This document shows, one piece after another, positions 23,757 to 33,302 of a DNA stretch of 64,000 nucleotides (position 1 is the first letter of the stretch; each line of letters opens with the position of its first letter). Source of the stretch: Eubacterium sp. (lineage in GTDB: Bacteria; Bacillota; Clostridia; Peptostreptococcales; Anaerovoracaceae); NCBI GenBank assembly GCA_021769965.1, contig JAETRU010000008.1:1-64000 (forward strand), given 5' to 3'. The notes under the pieces are model-generated. The model had not been told where the DNA came from. It made no database searches and was given only the letters and a program-made list of their open reading frames with translations. The translations under genes were made by a program, and so were the position numbers.

Positions 23757-23876
23757 TTAGAAAAATATGCCCGAGTCCCACAGAGGACCGGCGCAGGTTA
23801 AATTTTAGACACAGATCATAACTGGAAGAGGAAATTGCAGAAACAGCAGTTTGCAGAGAAAGGAAGGAGACGAAAG

Positions 23877-26252
23877 ATGAACAGAGACAGAATTAACATG
23901 ATGAACGAACGCCTGAAAAATTCTAAGCCGCAGCTGGACGTGGAGAGAGCCCGTCTGGTAACAGAAGCTTACGAAAAGTTTTCAGACTATACGCCTGTTA
24001 TGCGCAGAGCGAAGGCTTTTGAATACATTCTCGATCATATGGAACCGAACATGCAGGACGGCGAACTGATCGTCGGAAGCCAGACCACCAGAGTCAGAGG
24101 CGTGCCTGTGTTCCCTGAGTTCGGCGCCAAGTGGGTCATCGATGAGATCGATATGTTCCCGGTCCGCGGAACAGACCCGATCGTCGTACCTGCTGAGACA
24201 AAGGAAGAGCTGATCCCTATTCTGGAAAGCTGGGGCGAGAACACCTTTGATGTGCAATCCTCGGCAGTACTGGATGAGTACGTGCTAAGAGCACAGGACT
24301 GCGGCGTGCTGTCCGTCGGTGCCAGAACCACCGGTATGGGACATATCTCCCCGGACTATCCGAAGATCCTGCCGATGGGTCTGCGGGGCGTTATCAATTC
24401 CGCTAAGGAAATGATCGAAAAGACGCCGGTACTGACACCGGAGGATATGAGAAAGGTGGACTTCTGGAACTCCAACATCATTTCCTGCGAGGCTGTTATC
24501 AGATTCGCGCATAAATTCTCCGCCCACGCGGCAAAGCTGGCTGAGGCTGAGGCTGATCCAAAGAGAAAGGCAGAACTCGAAAAGATCGCGGACGTCTGCT
24601 CAAACGTACCGGAAAACGAACCGAGAGATTTCTGGGAAGCGCTGCAGTTTGTATGGTTCCTCCAGCTGACCATCCAGATCGAGGACAACGGACATTCCAT
24701 CGCTGTAGGCAGACTGGATCAGAATCTGTATCCATATTACAAGAAATCCGTGCTGGACGGCGATTTCCCTGCAGAGGACGCAGAGGAACTGCTGGCAGCT
24801 TTCTATATCAAGTGCACTGAGATCCTGAAGCTGCGTGACAGCTTTGACTCCCTGGCATTCGCGGCATACCCTATGTGGCAGCAGATGGCTATCGGCGGTC
24901 TGACCCGCGACGGCAGAGACGCTACCAACGAGCTGACCTTTGCTGTATTTAAAGCATGGGATCTGGTTCAGACTGTACAGCCGACCATGGCACTGCAGAT
25001 CAACGACAATACTCCGAAGGAACTGATGGACGTAGCGCTGTCCATGGTACAGAAGGGTTACGCGATCCCGGCATTCTACAATGACAATCTGGTCAGCAGC
25101 CTTCTGCAGAACAAAGGAGCTACAGTAGAGGATTCCAGAGATTGGACTGTTCATGGCTGTGTAGAACCGTACGTACAGGGTAAATCCGACGGCCGTCCTA
25201 ATGTAGGCTATGTAAACGCGGCAAAGTGTATCGAGCTGGTGCTGAACAACGGCTGGGATCCGGTCGCGAAGTGCGAAATGGGACTGAAGACAGGCGATCC
25301 GTCTACATTTACCAGCATTAAGGATTTTGAGGAAGCGCTTCACAAGCAGATCGTGCACTTCGTCAAAGTTATGTGTGAAGCTTATACAAAGGTCTGCGCG
25401 ATGCACGCCCTTTATGTACCAAAGGGATATGCGTCCGCGCTGGTTACCGACTGCATCGGCAGAGGCAAGTCTCTGGAAGAGGGCGGCGCGCTGTACAATT
25501 CATCCGGCGTGTTCCTTGTAGCTATGGCCAACGGCGCTGACTGTCTGGAAGCGATCGATTACGTGGTATTCCAGGAGAAGATGATGGACATCAAAGAGTT
25601 CAACGAGATCCTTCTGAATAACTACGAAGGCAACGAGAGACTGCGCAATATCATTTTGAACAAAGTTGATAAATACGGTAACGACAGAGAAAGAGTCGAC
25701 GGTTATGCGAACCGTATGATCCGCGCGTATAACGCGGAAATGGTGAAGTACAGAGACAGCAGAGGCGGCACTTATGAAAACTGCATCCTTTCCACTTCAT
25801 TCAACGTGCTGCAGGGCAAGACCATCGGCGCTACGCCGGATGGACGTCTGGCCGGAGAACCGGTATCAGACAACGCGTCCCCAATGGTTGGACGTGATGT
25901 GACCAGCCCGACCGCTACGATCAAATCTGTGGCATCCATTGACCAGAGTGACTGCAACAACGGCGCACTGTTCAATATCAAATTTGACCCGAATATCGTA
26001 CAGGGTGAAGCCGGCAGAGAGATCCTGAGAAATGTGATCCAGTCCTACTTCGACATGAACGGCGAACACATTCAGATCAACGTGGTCGATGCTGAAACTC
26101 TGCTGGACGCACAGGAAAAACCACAGGATTACAAGAACCTGCTGGTAAGAGTTGCTGGATATTCCGCATACTTTGTAGAGTTAGACAGAGAAGTTCAGAA
26201 TAATATCATCGGCAGAACAGCCCACAGCAATGTAAGCTGCGGATGCTGCTAA
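23877..26252 (+). CDS. Glycyl radical enzyme GRE2 (eliminase type)
   Basis: This 791-residue glycyl radical enzyme is a distant paralogue of GRE1. The thiyl cysteine is C428 in GCVEP with base E430, and the glycyl radical is G761 in RVAGYSAYF. It keeps the GHISPDYPKIL motif near residue 150 that is common in dehydratase and lyase GREs. The sequence ends in NVSCGCC, a cysteine-rich tail I do not know from other GREs. ATG 23877 follows AGGAAGGAG; the longer frame from 23835 has none. Its activase follows after 15 bp. Candidate roles are a hydroxyproline-type C-N lyase feeding the OrtAB of the other operon, or a separate dehydratase. HypD itself is less likely because, as I recall it, HypD has GCVETG. 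Confidence 0.9.
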   Translation: MNRDRINMMNERLKNSKPQLDVERARLVTEAYEKFSDYTPVMRRAKAFEYILDHMEPNMQDGELIVGSQTTRVRGVPVFPEFGAKWVIDEIDMFPVRGTDPIVVPAETKEELIPILESWGENTFDVQSSAVLDEYVLRAQDCGVLSVGARTTGMGHISPDYPKILPMGLRGVINSAKEMIEKTPVLTPEDMRKVDFWNSNIISCEAVIRFAHKFSAHAAKLAEAEADPKRKAELEKIADVCSNVPENEPRDFWEALQFVWFLQLTIQIEDNGHSIAVGRLDQNLYPYYKKSVLDGDFPAEDAEELLAAFYIKCTEILKLRDSFDSLAFAAYPMWQQMAIGGLTRDGRDATNELTFAVFKAWDLVQTVQPTMALQINDNTPKELMDVALSMVQKGYAIPAFYNDNLVSSLLQNKGATVEDSRDWTVHGCVEPYVQGKSDGRPNVGYVNAAKCIELVLNNGWDPVAKCEMGLKTGDPSTFTSIKDFEEALHKQIVHFVKVMCEAYTKVCAMHALYVPKGYASALVTDCIGRGKSLEEGGALYNSSGVFLVAMANGADCLEAIDYVVFQEKMMDIKEFNEILLNNYEGNERLRNIILNKVDKYGNDRERVDGYANRMIRAYNAEMVKYRDSRGGTYENCILSTSFNVLQGKTIGATPDGRLAGEPVSDNASPMVGRDVTSPTATIKSVASIDQSDCNNGALFNIKFDPNIVQGEAGREILRNVIQSYFDMNGEHIQINVVDAETLLDAQEKPQDYKNLLVRVAGYSAYFVELDREVQNNIIGRTAHSNVSCGCC

Positions 26253-26267
26253 AACAGGTGCGGCGAG

Positions 26268-27188
26268 ATGACAAAAGGAACTGTATTCAACATTCAGAAG
26301 ATGTCTATCCATGACGGCCCAGGTATTCGCACTACAGTCTTTTTCAAAGGCTGTCCGCTTGCCTGCCTCTGGTGCTCCAATCCGGAGAGCCAGAGGCGTG
26401 ACCTGGAGATCGCCTGCTTTGAGAATCGCTGCGTCAAATGCGGCTACTGTGCGGAAGTCTGCCCGAAACAGATCGTGGAACGCGGTGGTTCCTTTGAAAT
26501 TCTGGACCGGACGCAGTGCGATTTGTGCATGAAGTGTGTAGACGAGTGCTGTACCAATGCCAAGAAACTCATCGGCGAGGAATATGACGAAGAATCGCTC
26601 TACGCCGAGATCCTCAAGGATAAGCCTTTCTATGACTCTTCCGGAGGCGGCGTGACCTTTTCCGGAGGGGAACCGTTTATGCAGGGCGAATTTCTGATCA
26701 GCATTCTGAAACGGTGCAAAGAGGGAGGCGTTCATACTGCCATAGAGACTACTGGATTTACCGATACGGAGCTCTTTCTGAGAGCTCTGCCGTATCTGGA
26801 TCTGATCTACTACGATGTGAAACACATGGATGAGGAAACACATCGCAAGGTCACGGGCGTTTCCAATGAGAGGATCCTGGCAAATCTGGCCGAGATCGGG
26901 AAAAAACACGACAATATCGTGATCCGTATTCCTGTGATCCCGGGGATCAATGACAGTGAAGAGAATGTCCGGAAAACTGCCGCGTACGCGGTCAAGTGCG
27001 GCGCTGCCGCCGTGGAACTGCTCCCTTATCACAATCTGGGAGAGGTCAAATACGGCCAGCTGGGCAGAGAGTACGCGCTGTCACAGATACAGAAGCCGGA
27101 GCACACACATATGGAGGCACTGGCGGAGGCCATGCGCAGCGTCATTGGCGACAGGGATCTTCCAGTCAGCATTATGAAGTCTCTCTGA
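26268..27188 (+). CDS. Glycyl-radical enzyme activating protein (radical SAM) for GRE2
   Basis: This 306-residue activase is homologous along its length to the activase at 7781-8701. Radical-SAM cysteines are C29, C33 and C36 (KGCPLACLWC). The ferredoxin insert has CVKCGYCAEVCPKQ and CDLCMKCVDECC, and TFSGGEPF is the GGE motif. The gene is downstream of its GRE, the opposite order to the GRE1 pair. Its ribosome binding site is weak (GGTGCGGCGAG). It ends 26 bp before the convergent sigma-54 activator gene, with a small hairpin between. Confidence 0.95.
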   Translation: MTKGTVFNIQKMSIHDGPGIRTTVFFKGCPLACLWCSNPESQRRDLEIACFENRCVKCGYCAEVCPKQIVERGGSFEILDRTQCDLCMKCVDECCTNAKKLIGEEYDEESLYAEILKDKPFYDSSGGGVTFSGGEPFMQGEFLISILKRCKEGGVHTAIETTGFTDTELFLRALPYLDLIYYDVKHMDEETHRKVTGVSNERILANLAEIGKKHDNIVIRIPVIPGINDSEENVRKTAAYAVKCGAAAVELLPYHNLGEVKYGQLGREYALSQIQKPEHTHMEALAEAMRSVIGDRDLPVSIMKSL

Positions 27189-27195
27189 CGGATGA

Positions 27196-27210
27196 GGAGC
27201 CTGAGGCTCC
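27196..27210. terminator. Small hairpin between convergent genes
   Basis: GGAGCC-TGA-GGCTCC is a perfect 6-bp stem without a T run on the plus side. It could weakly terminate the GRE2-activase transcript. Confidence 0.4.
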
Positions 27211-27214
27211 CAAC

Positions 27215-28996
27215 TTAAATAGTATATTTTTCCAGCATACGATAGAAGGTCTTGCGGGACACTCCAAGGAGTTCCGCGGCCTTCTTTTTGTTGCCTCCGG
27301 AAATGTTCAGGGCTTCCCGCATCAGATCGGCGTGGGCGTCGTCCACAGCCTGACGGCGCTTTTGCAGCCTCTCCCCGGGACTGCCCGCCAGAGGCGTTTT
27401 ATGATTCTTTCCTTTGGCGTACATGGCTGTTTCCAACACGTCGTGGGAAATAGACCCTGACTTTGCCAGAACTGTTGCGCGGTTGATTACGTTTCGCAGT
27501 TCTCTGACGTTGCCGGGCCAGTCGTACTCCATCAGAGTGTTTCTCGCCTGAGGTTCCAGGACCTTGACAGAACTTCCCGATGCCTCCGCCGCCTGATGCA
27601 GAAAGCTGTTGGCCAGAAGAAGAATGTCCTGGCCCCGATCCCGCAGAGGTGGGATGTCCACGGTCAGCACCTGCAGACGATAGTAGAGATCCTGACGGAA
27701 CAGGCCGTCTTCTACCATTTGCTCCAGATCACGGTTGGTGGCGGCGATGATGCGGACGTTTACCGGAATCTCTTTGGAACTGCCGATTCTGGTGACCAGC
27801 CAGGTCTCCAGCACACGCAGCAGCTTTGCCTGGAAGTGGAAAGGAAGTTCTCCGATCTCGTCCAGGAACAGACTTCCTCCATCGGCCAGTTCCAGCTTTC
27901 CGATCTGTCCGTTTTTTGACGCGCCGGTGAAAGCGCCGCCGACGTAGCCGAAGAGCTCACTTTCGATGAGACTTTCGGAAAAGTTGGCGCAGTTGAGCGC
28001 GACGAAAGGGCCTTTTCGCCGGGAACTGTAATTATGAATGGACTGAGCGAACAGCTCTTTGCCCACGCCGCTTTCACCGGTGACCAGAAAGTTAAAGGGG
28101 CTGTTGGCGAATTCTTTGGCCAGCCGTATTCTTTCCCGCATTACCGCGCTGTGGCCGATGATGTTGTCGAAGGTATGCTCGGCTGTAAAACTGACCATCT
28201 TCTTTGCCCGCGTCATATCCTGCTGGCGGGAGCGCATCAGTTCCACCATACCCTGGACCCTTCCCAGATTGTCACGTACAGGATACATATCGTTGGAGAC
28301 CAGGAGGGCGTTGCTGGCGGAATCCGGAGATTCCAGGCGGACTTCCCAGTCGAGGACCTCTTTTCCGTCCTTCAGCACGTCCATCATTTTCATGTGGCTT
28401 GAGTTATCTTCCATGGAATAAGCCTTCAGAGAATTCCTTGCCATGATGTCTTCGATATGCATACCGAGGACGGTATCCAGATCTTCTATTTGAAAATTGC
28501 TGCAGAAAGTCCTGTTTCCGAAGAGAAGGCGGGCGTTCCGGTCATAGATGGAGATGGCGTTGCGCATGGAATCCAGACTCCGGAGCAGGCACTGGCTCTG
28601 CTGTTCGTTTTCATCCAGGATCCGCAGCAGCTGATTCATGTCCGACTGCAGCTTTAGTAAGGACTTTTCCATGACAAGGTCATCTGATGTCTCTGACGGC
28701 GCGGCGATGATATAGCCTTTCAGTCTGTAAACCTGCGCGGCGCGCTGCAGTTTTGAAAAAGCGTCCGCTGGCAGAGCAAGGCCGGAAACATCAGGCAGCG
28801 CCGGTGATCCTGTATAACCGAGGATCAGTCCGAAATCGGTACAGAGCAGCAGCTGACACCGGATATCTGTCTGCTGACAGAGAAACTGAAAGATATTCTC
28901 AGCATAGAGACTCTTTCCGAGCAGTCTCCGGCGCTTTCCGTCTGCCGCCACGGCTTGTATGGTCTTAGTAAAATCAAAGGGTTTCTTTTCTGACAT
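27215..28996 (-). CDS. Sigma-54-dependent activator (PAS-AAA-Fis)
   Basis: This 593-residue enhancer-binding protein has an N-terminal sensory region (1-125), a PAS-like domain (~140-250, SMRNAISIYDRNARLLFGN), an AAA+ domain and a C-terminal Fis-type HTH (NKKKAAELLGVSRKTFYRML). The AAA+ domain has Walker A GESGVGKE at 307-314, the sigma-54 contact loop GAFTGA at 354-359 and Walker B LFLDE. Such PAS-AAA-Fis proteins (RocR, PrdR type) control amino-acid catabolism in Firmicutes. It is the only sigma-54 activator in the window and the catabolic genes have two sigma-54 promoters, so it is the best candidate regulator. A TGTGT/ACACA dyad in its own promoter resembles sites near those promoters. 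Confidence 0.93.
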   Translation of the reverse strand: MSEKKPFDFTKTIQAVAADGKRRRLLGKSLYAENIFQFLCQQTDIRCQLLLCTDFGLILGYTGSPALPDVSGLALPADAFSKLQRAAQVYRLKGYIIAAPSETSDDLVMEKSLLKLQSDMNQLLRILDENEQQSQCLLRSLDSMRNAISIYDRNARLLFGNRTFCSNFQIEDLDTVLGMHIEDIMARNSLKAYSMEDNSSHMKMMDVLKDGKEVLDWEVRLESPDSASNALLVSNDMYPVRDNLGRVQGMVELMRSRQQDMTRAKKMVSFTAEHTFDNIIGHSAVMRERIRLAKEFANSPFNFLVTGESGVGKELFAQSIHNYSSRRKGPFVALNCANFSESLIESELFGYVGGAFTGASKNGQIGKLELADGGSLFLDEIGELPFHFQAKLLRVLETWLVTRIGSSKEIPVNVRIIAATNRDLEQMVEDGLFRQDLYYRLQVLTVDIPPLRDRGQDILLLANSFLHQAAEASGSSVKVLEPQARNTLMEYDWPGNVRELRNVINRATVLAKSGSISHDVLETAMYAKGKNHKTPLAGSPGERLQKRRQAVDDAHADLMREALNISGGNKKKAAELLGVSRKTFYRMLEKYTI

Positions 28997-29014
28997 AACG
29001 ATCCTCCACTTTAT

Positions 29015-29036
29015 TATGTGTCTATTTTAACACATA
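29015..29036. promoter_or_regulatory. Dyad in the promoter of the sigma-54 activator gene
   Basis: TATGTGT (29015-29021) and ACACATA (29030-29036) form an inverted repeat with 8 nt between, about 20 bp before the activator start. The half-site TGTGT also occurs in the candidate enhancer sites at 7428 and 7597, so autoregulation is plausible. The rest of 28997-29229 holds T-rich sequence and a TATACT at 29165 that might serve ppdK. Confidence 0.5.
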
Positions 29037-29229
29037 GACGCCGGCTTGTAACCCCCCTGTTCTATGAGAAAAAAAGTTTCATTTTTAAAGTCAGAGGTCA
29101 AATTTCTTTTTTTTCTAAAAACTTTTACAACACAGGTTGTTTTACCAGAATTCAGAAGTTAAAATATACTCAAAATTTAAAGAAAGCGTCATAGAGATCA
29201 GGAGAAAGCACGCGGGAAAGGAAAAACAT

Positions 29230-31860
29230 ATGGACAAATTTGTATACTCATTCAGCGAGGGTTCCAAAGACATGCGGTCATTACTGGGCGGCAAAGGCGC
29301 CAATCTGGCGGAGATGACCAGGATCGGACTGCCGGTTCCCTACGGTTTTACAGTGACCACAGAAGCCTGCACGCGTTACTACGAAGAAGGCCGCATGATC
29401 GGCGAAGATATCGTAGACGAGATCTATGAAAAGCTGGCTGAGCTGGAAGCTGTTACTGAGAAAAAATTCGGTGACAAAGAGAATCCGCTGCTTGTTTCAG
29501 TCCGCTCCGGCTCTGTATTTTCCATGCCGGGCATGATGGACACCATTTTGAATCTGGGTCTCAATGACGATACAGTGGAAAGTCTGGCAAGACTGACAGA
29601 CAATGACCGCTTTGCTTACGACAGCTACCGCCGTTTCATTCAGATGTTCGGCGATGTAGTGCTGGAGATCCCGAAAAGCGAGTTTGACGCTATCTTTGAC
29701 GGACAGAAGGAAAAGGCCGGTGCCAAATTTGACGTAGATCTGACCACGGATGATCTGAAGGAGATCATCGTCGGTTATAAAGCGCTGGTAAAGAAAGCCG
29801 TCGGCAGAGATTTTCCGCAGGACCCGAAGCAGCAGCTGATGGAGGCCATCAAAGCCGTATTCCGTTCCTGGAACAACGACCGGGCTATCCTCTACAGAAA
29901 GCTGAACCGGATCTCCGATAAGCTGGGAACAGCAGTCAACGTCCAGTCCATGGTCTTCGGAAATATGGGAGATACTTCCGGAACAGGCGTGGCGTTTACA
30001 AGAGATCCTGCTACCGGTGAGAACAAGCTGTACGGAGAATTTCTGGTCAACGCTCAGGGCGAGGATGTAGTCGCGGGTATCCGTACCCCGAAGCCGATCG
30101 CAGAGATGGCAGAGGCGTTCCCGGAGGTTTACAAAGACTTCGCGCGCATTGCGGATATATTGGAAAAACACTATAAAGACATGCAGGACATGGAGTTTAC
30201 CGTAGAGAGAGGCAAGCTGTTCATGCTGCAGACGAGAGCTGCCAAGAGAACCGCTGTTTCCGCCGTCAAAGTGGCTGTAGACATGGTGGGCGAAGGCCTG
30301 ATCACAAAAGAGACTGCTGTAGAGCGCATTGACCCTGCGCAGATCGACCAGCTGCTCCACCCGACCTTTGATGCGGAAGCAGAAAAGATCGCGGATCTTA
30401 TGACAAAGGGACTTCCGGCTTCTCCGGGAGCTGCTACCGGACGGATCTACTTTGACGCTTCTGACGCTGAGGCAGCGTCCGAAGCAGGTGAGAAGACGAT
30501 TCTGGTCAGACAGGAAACTTCTCCGGAAGACCTGGCCGGCATGGTCGCGGCAGAAGGCATTCTGACAGCCAGAGGCGGCATGACCAGCCATGCGGCCGTC
30601 GTGGCAAGAGGCATGGGCAAGTGCTGCGTAGCGGGCTGCTCTGAGATCATCGTTGACGAGGCGGCAAAGACTCTGACCATCGGTACAGACCAGTTGAAGG
30701 AAGGCGATTACATTTCACTCAACGGATCCAACGGCAACGTATACCGCGGACAGATCAAAACAGTTCAGCCGGAGTTTTCCGGTGATTTCGGCACTGTCAT
30801 GGGCTGGGCTGACGAGATCCGCAAGCTGAAAGTGCGCACCAACGCGGATAATCCGAAGGATGCCGCGCAGGCGCTGAAGTTCGGAGCGGAAGGCATCGGA
30901 CTCTGCCGTACGGAGCACATGTTCTTTGAGGAAGAGAGAATTCCTGCCATCCGTCAGATGATCCTGGCAGAGACTGAAGAAGAGAGAAGGACTGCTCTGG
31001 CGAAGCTGCTGCCGTTCCAGAAGTCAGACTTTAAGGGTATGTACGAAGTTATGGAAGACAAGCCGGTGACTATCCGTCTGCTGGATCCGCCGCTTCACGA
31101 GTTCCTGCCGCAGACAGAGGAAGATACCAGAGAACTGGCAGAGCATACAGGTATTCCATATGAAAAGCTGGCGCAGACCGCCAGTGAACTGCATGAGTTC
31201 AACCCGATGCTGGGACACCGCGGATGCAGACTGGCAGTGACCTATCCTGAGATCGCCGAGATGCAGACCAGGGCTATCATGGAAGCCGCCCTTGAAGTGG
31301 CAGCAGAGAAAGGCATCGACATCGTGCCTGAGATCATGATCCCGCTGGTAGGAAGCAGGGCAGAGATCGCCAACGTAAAGGCTACAGTGGTAGAAACCGC
31401 GGAAGCCTGCAAGAAAGAGGCAGGCAGCGCGATGACATATCATATCGGAACGATGATCGAAGTGCCGCGGGCAGCTTTGACCGCGGATCAGATCGCGGAG
31501 GAAGCGGAATTCTTCTCCTTCGGTACCAACGATCTGACCCAGATGACTTACGGTTTCTCCCGTGATGATACAGGCAAACTGATCAAAGAATATGTAGACA
31601 AAGGCATTCTGGCAGACGATCCGTTCCAGACCATCGACCAGGAGGGCGTCGGCGCGCTGGTACAGATGGCTGCCGAAAAGGGCAGACAGACGCGCCCGAA
31701 CATCAAGCTGGGCATCTGCGGAGAGCACGGCGGAGATCCGAGAAGCATCGAGTTCTGCCACAGAGCCGGTCTGGACTATGTATCCTGTTCACCATACCGT
31801 GTACCGATCGCGAGAATTGCGGCGGCACAGGCGGCGATCAAAGAGCAGGCAGAGAAATAA
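29230..31860 (+). CDS. ppdK: Pyruvate, phosphate dikinase
   Basis: This 876-residue PPDK has all domains in order: nucleotide-binding (GGKGANLAEM and VSVRSGSVFSMPGMMDTILN), phosphohistidine swivel (GGMTSHAAVVARGMGKCCV) and a C-terminal PEP/pyruvate barrel (GLCRTEHMFF, LGHRGCRLAV, SFGTNDLTQMTYGFSRDD). It interconverts pyruvate and PEP using ATP/AMP/PPi/Pi. In anaerobes it serves gluconeogenesis from pyruvate, useful when acetyl-CoA and alanine come from amino acids, or PPi-linked glycolysis. ATG 29230 follows AAAGGA and gives the usual N-terminus MDKFVYSFSEG; the extension from 29137 is not supported. Confidence 0.97.
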   Translation: MDKFVYSFSEGSKDMRSLLGGKGANLAEMTRIGLPVPYGFTVTTEACTRYYEEGRMIGEDIVDEIYEKLAELEAVTEKKFGDKENPLLVSVRSGSVFSMPGMMDTILNLGLNDDTVESLARLTDNDRFAYDSYRRFIQMFGDVVLEIPKSEFDAIFDGQKEKAGAKFDVDLTTDDLKEIIVGYKALVKKAVGRDFPQDPKQQLMEAIKAVFRSWNNDRAILYRKLNRISDKLGTAVNVQSMVFGNMGDTSGTGVAFTRDPATGENKLYGEFLVNAQGEDVVAGIRTPKPIAEMAEAFPEVYKDFARIADILEKHYKDMQDMEFTVERGKLFMLQTRAAKRTAVSAVKVAVDMVGEGLITKETAVERIDPAQIDQLLHPTFDAEAEKIADLMTKGLPASPGAATGRIYFDASDAEAASEAGEKTILVRQETSPEDLAGMVAAEGILTARGGMTSHAAVVARGMGKCCVAGCSEIIVDEAAKTLTIGTDQLKEGDYISLNGSNGNVYRGQIKTVQPEFSGDFGTVMGWADEIRKLKVRTNADNPKDAAQALKFGAEGIGLCRTEHMFFEEERIPAIRQMILAETEEERRTALAKLLPFQKSDFKGMYEVMEDKPVTIRLLDPPLHEFLPQTEEDTRELAEHTGIPYEKLAQTASELHEFNPMLGHRGCRLAVTYPEIAEMQTRAIMEAALEVAAEKGIDIVPEIMIPLVGSRAEIANVKATVVETAEACKKEAGSAMTYHIGTMIEVPRAALTADQIAEEAEFFSFGTNDLTQMTYGFSRDDTGKLIKEYVDKGILADDPFQTIDQEGVGALVQMAAEKGRQTRPNIKLGICGEHGGDPRSIEFCHRAGLDYVSCSPYRVPIARIAAAQAAIKEQAEK

Positions 31861-31890
31861 CACTATGACAGCATAATTCATAATTACCTG

Positions 31891-31931
31891 AAAGCAGGCT
31901 GACGCAGCAAAATGAGTCAGCCTGCTTTTTT
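31891..31931 (+). terminator. ppdK terminator
   Basis: AAAGCAGGCTGAC pairs with GTCAGCCTGCTTT around an 11-nt loop and runs into TTTT. Confidence 0.9.
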
Positions 31932-32018
31932 GATGGAATTCCCGGAAAACCCCCTTCCCAAACTTCAAAAAAATGATATAATCTTTAGTATTGTATGCGC
32001 GCAGGAGGATTCGTTTCT

Positions 32019-33233
32019 ATGGGGAAATTACTCAACATTACATATTCGTGCGTTCAGGGCACTTTCTGGATGTACTACGGCGTGGTGGGCACCTTCGCGT
32101 CTGTATTTCTGCTGGCACGGGGTTATTCCAACTCGGAGATCGGCGTGGTGCTTGCCGCAGGCAATGTGCTCGCTGTGATTCTGCAGCCTGTACTGGCGGA
32201 CTTTGCCGACCGGAGCCGAAAAGTATCTTTGAACGGTATCATACAGCTGATCGTTATCGTGATGATGATCATGACTTTGGCGCTCTGCGCTCTGCAGAAA
32301 AAGAGTCTGGCGCTGACGGTGATCTTTGTTCTGCTGCTGGCCTGGCATACCATTTTGCAGCCTCTGATCAATTCTCTCAGCTTCAAGCTGCAGGAAAGCG
32401 GCTTTCACGTCAGCTTCAGCATGGCCAGAAGCATAGGCTCACTTTGTTATTCGGTGCTGATGGCGGTGACAGGCACCATGGTGGAGCGCTGCGGCGTTCA
32501 GGTCCTGCCCGTCAGCGGCGAGGCGGTCCTGCTCATGCTGCTGATCAGTATGATCTTGACGAAGCGGCAGTTTGACTGGGCGAAGGCCGCGGGCCATTCT
32601 GACGGAATGGTCAGTGAGGCGATCAGAGAGACCGCGGATCAGCAGGAGATCAACCTGAAGGATTTCGTTATGCGGAACAAAGTTTTCGTGCTGGTCAATG
32701 TAGGGGTCATCGGTATTTTTTTCAGCAATCAGGTGCTGAACAACTACATGATACAGATCGTGACCAACGTAGGCGGTGACAGCGAAGATATGGGAAGGAT
32801 CCTGTCTGTTATGGCCTTTCTGGAGATCCCGGCAATGGTGGGGTTTGACAGTCTGCGGAAGCGGTTCTCCTGTCAGTTCCTGCTCAAGGTGGCCTCTGTG
32901 GGATTTACCGTCAAGATCGCTGTATGCTGGCTGGCTGCCAGCGTAGGCATGATATATTTCGGACAGCTGTTCCAGCTGGTGTCCTTTGGGCTGTTTCTGC
33001 CGGCCATGGTCAACTTCATCGACGAGATCATGAGCAAAGGCGAGGCTGTCAAAGGGCAGGCGTTCTTTACCACTATGGTCACGGTGACCAGCATGATCTC
33101 CAGTCTGATCGGCGGCGTGATCCTGGATCTCAGCGGAGCCAGGATGCTGACCCTGGTGGCGACCGTCGCCACGGCACTGGGCGCGCTGATCATCATCGCC
33201 AGTGTGGACCGGATCGGAAAAGGACGGAGTTAA
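32019..33233 (+). CDS. MFS transporter (paralogue of the 5-kb gene)
   Basis: This 404-residue protein has about twelve membrane segments. Its N-terminal layout (GTFWMYYGVVGTFASVFLLARGYSNSEIGVV, then ADFADRSRKV) closely follows that of the MFS protein at 4983-6218, and it belongs to the same MFS_1-like branch. ATG 32019 follows AGGAGG (32003-32008). TATAAT at 31977-31982 is a likely -10. The gene stands alone between two terminators. The substrate is unknown. Confidence 0.85.
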   Translation: MGKLLNITYSCVQGTFWMYYGVVGTFASVFLLARGYSNSEIGVVLAAGNVLAVILQPVLADFADRSRKVSLNGIIQLIVIVMMIMTLALCALQKKSLALTVIFVLLLAWHTILQPLINSLSFKLQESGFHVSFSMARSIGSLCYSVLMAVTGTMVERCGVQVLPVSGEAVLLMLLISMILTKRQFDWAKAAGHSDGMVSEAIRETADQQEINLKDFVMRNKVFVLVNVGVIGIFFSNQVLNNYMIQIVTNVGGDSEDMGRILSVMAFLEIPAMVGFDSLRKRFSCQFLLKVASVGFTVKIAVCWLAASVGMIYFGQLFQLVSFGLFLPAMVNFIDEIMSKGEAVKGQAFFTTMVTVTSMISSLIGGVILDLSGARMLTLVATVATALGALIIIASVDRIGKGRS

Positions 33234-33251
33234 TAAAGAAGATATGAGCGG

Positions 33252-33275
33252 AGCCGGACGAAAGTCCGGCTTTTT
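33252..33275 (+). terminator. Terminator after the MFS gene
   Basis: AGCCGGAC-GAAA-GTCCGGCT is a perfect stem with a stable tetraloop and TTTTT. Confidence 0.92.
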
Positions 33276-33302
33276 GCTTTGAAAAAATTTATCAGAAAAT
33301 TA

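Noticed and set aside
23831-23847. TGGAAG-N6-TTGC upstream of GRE2 as sigma-54 promoter
   Set aside because: The spacing is one base too long and the -24 element is poor.
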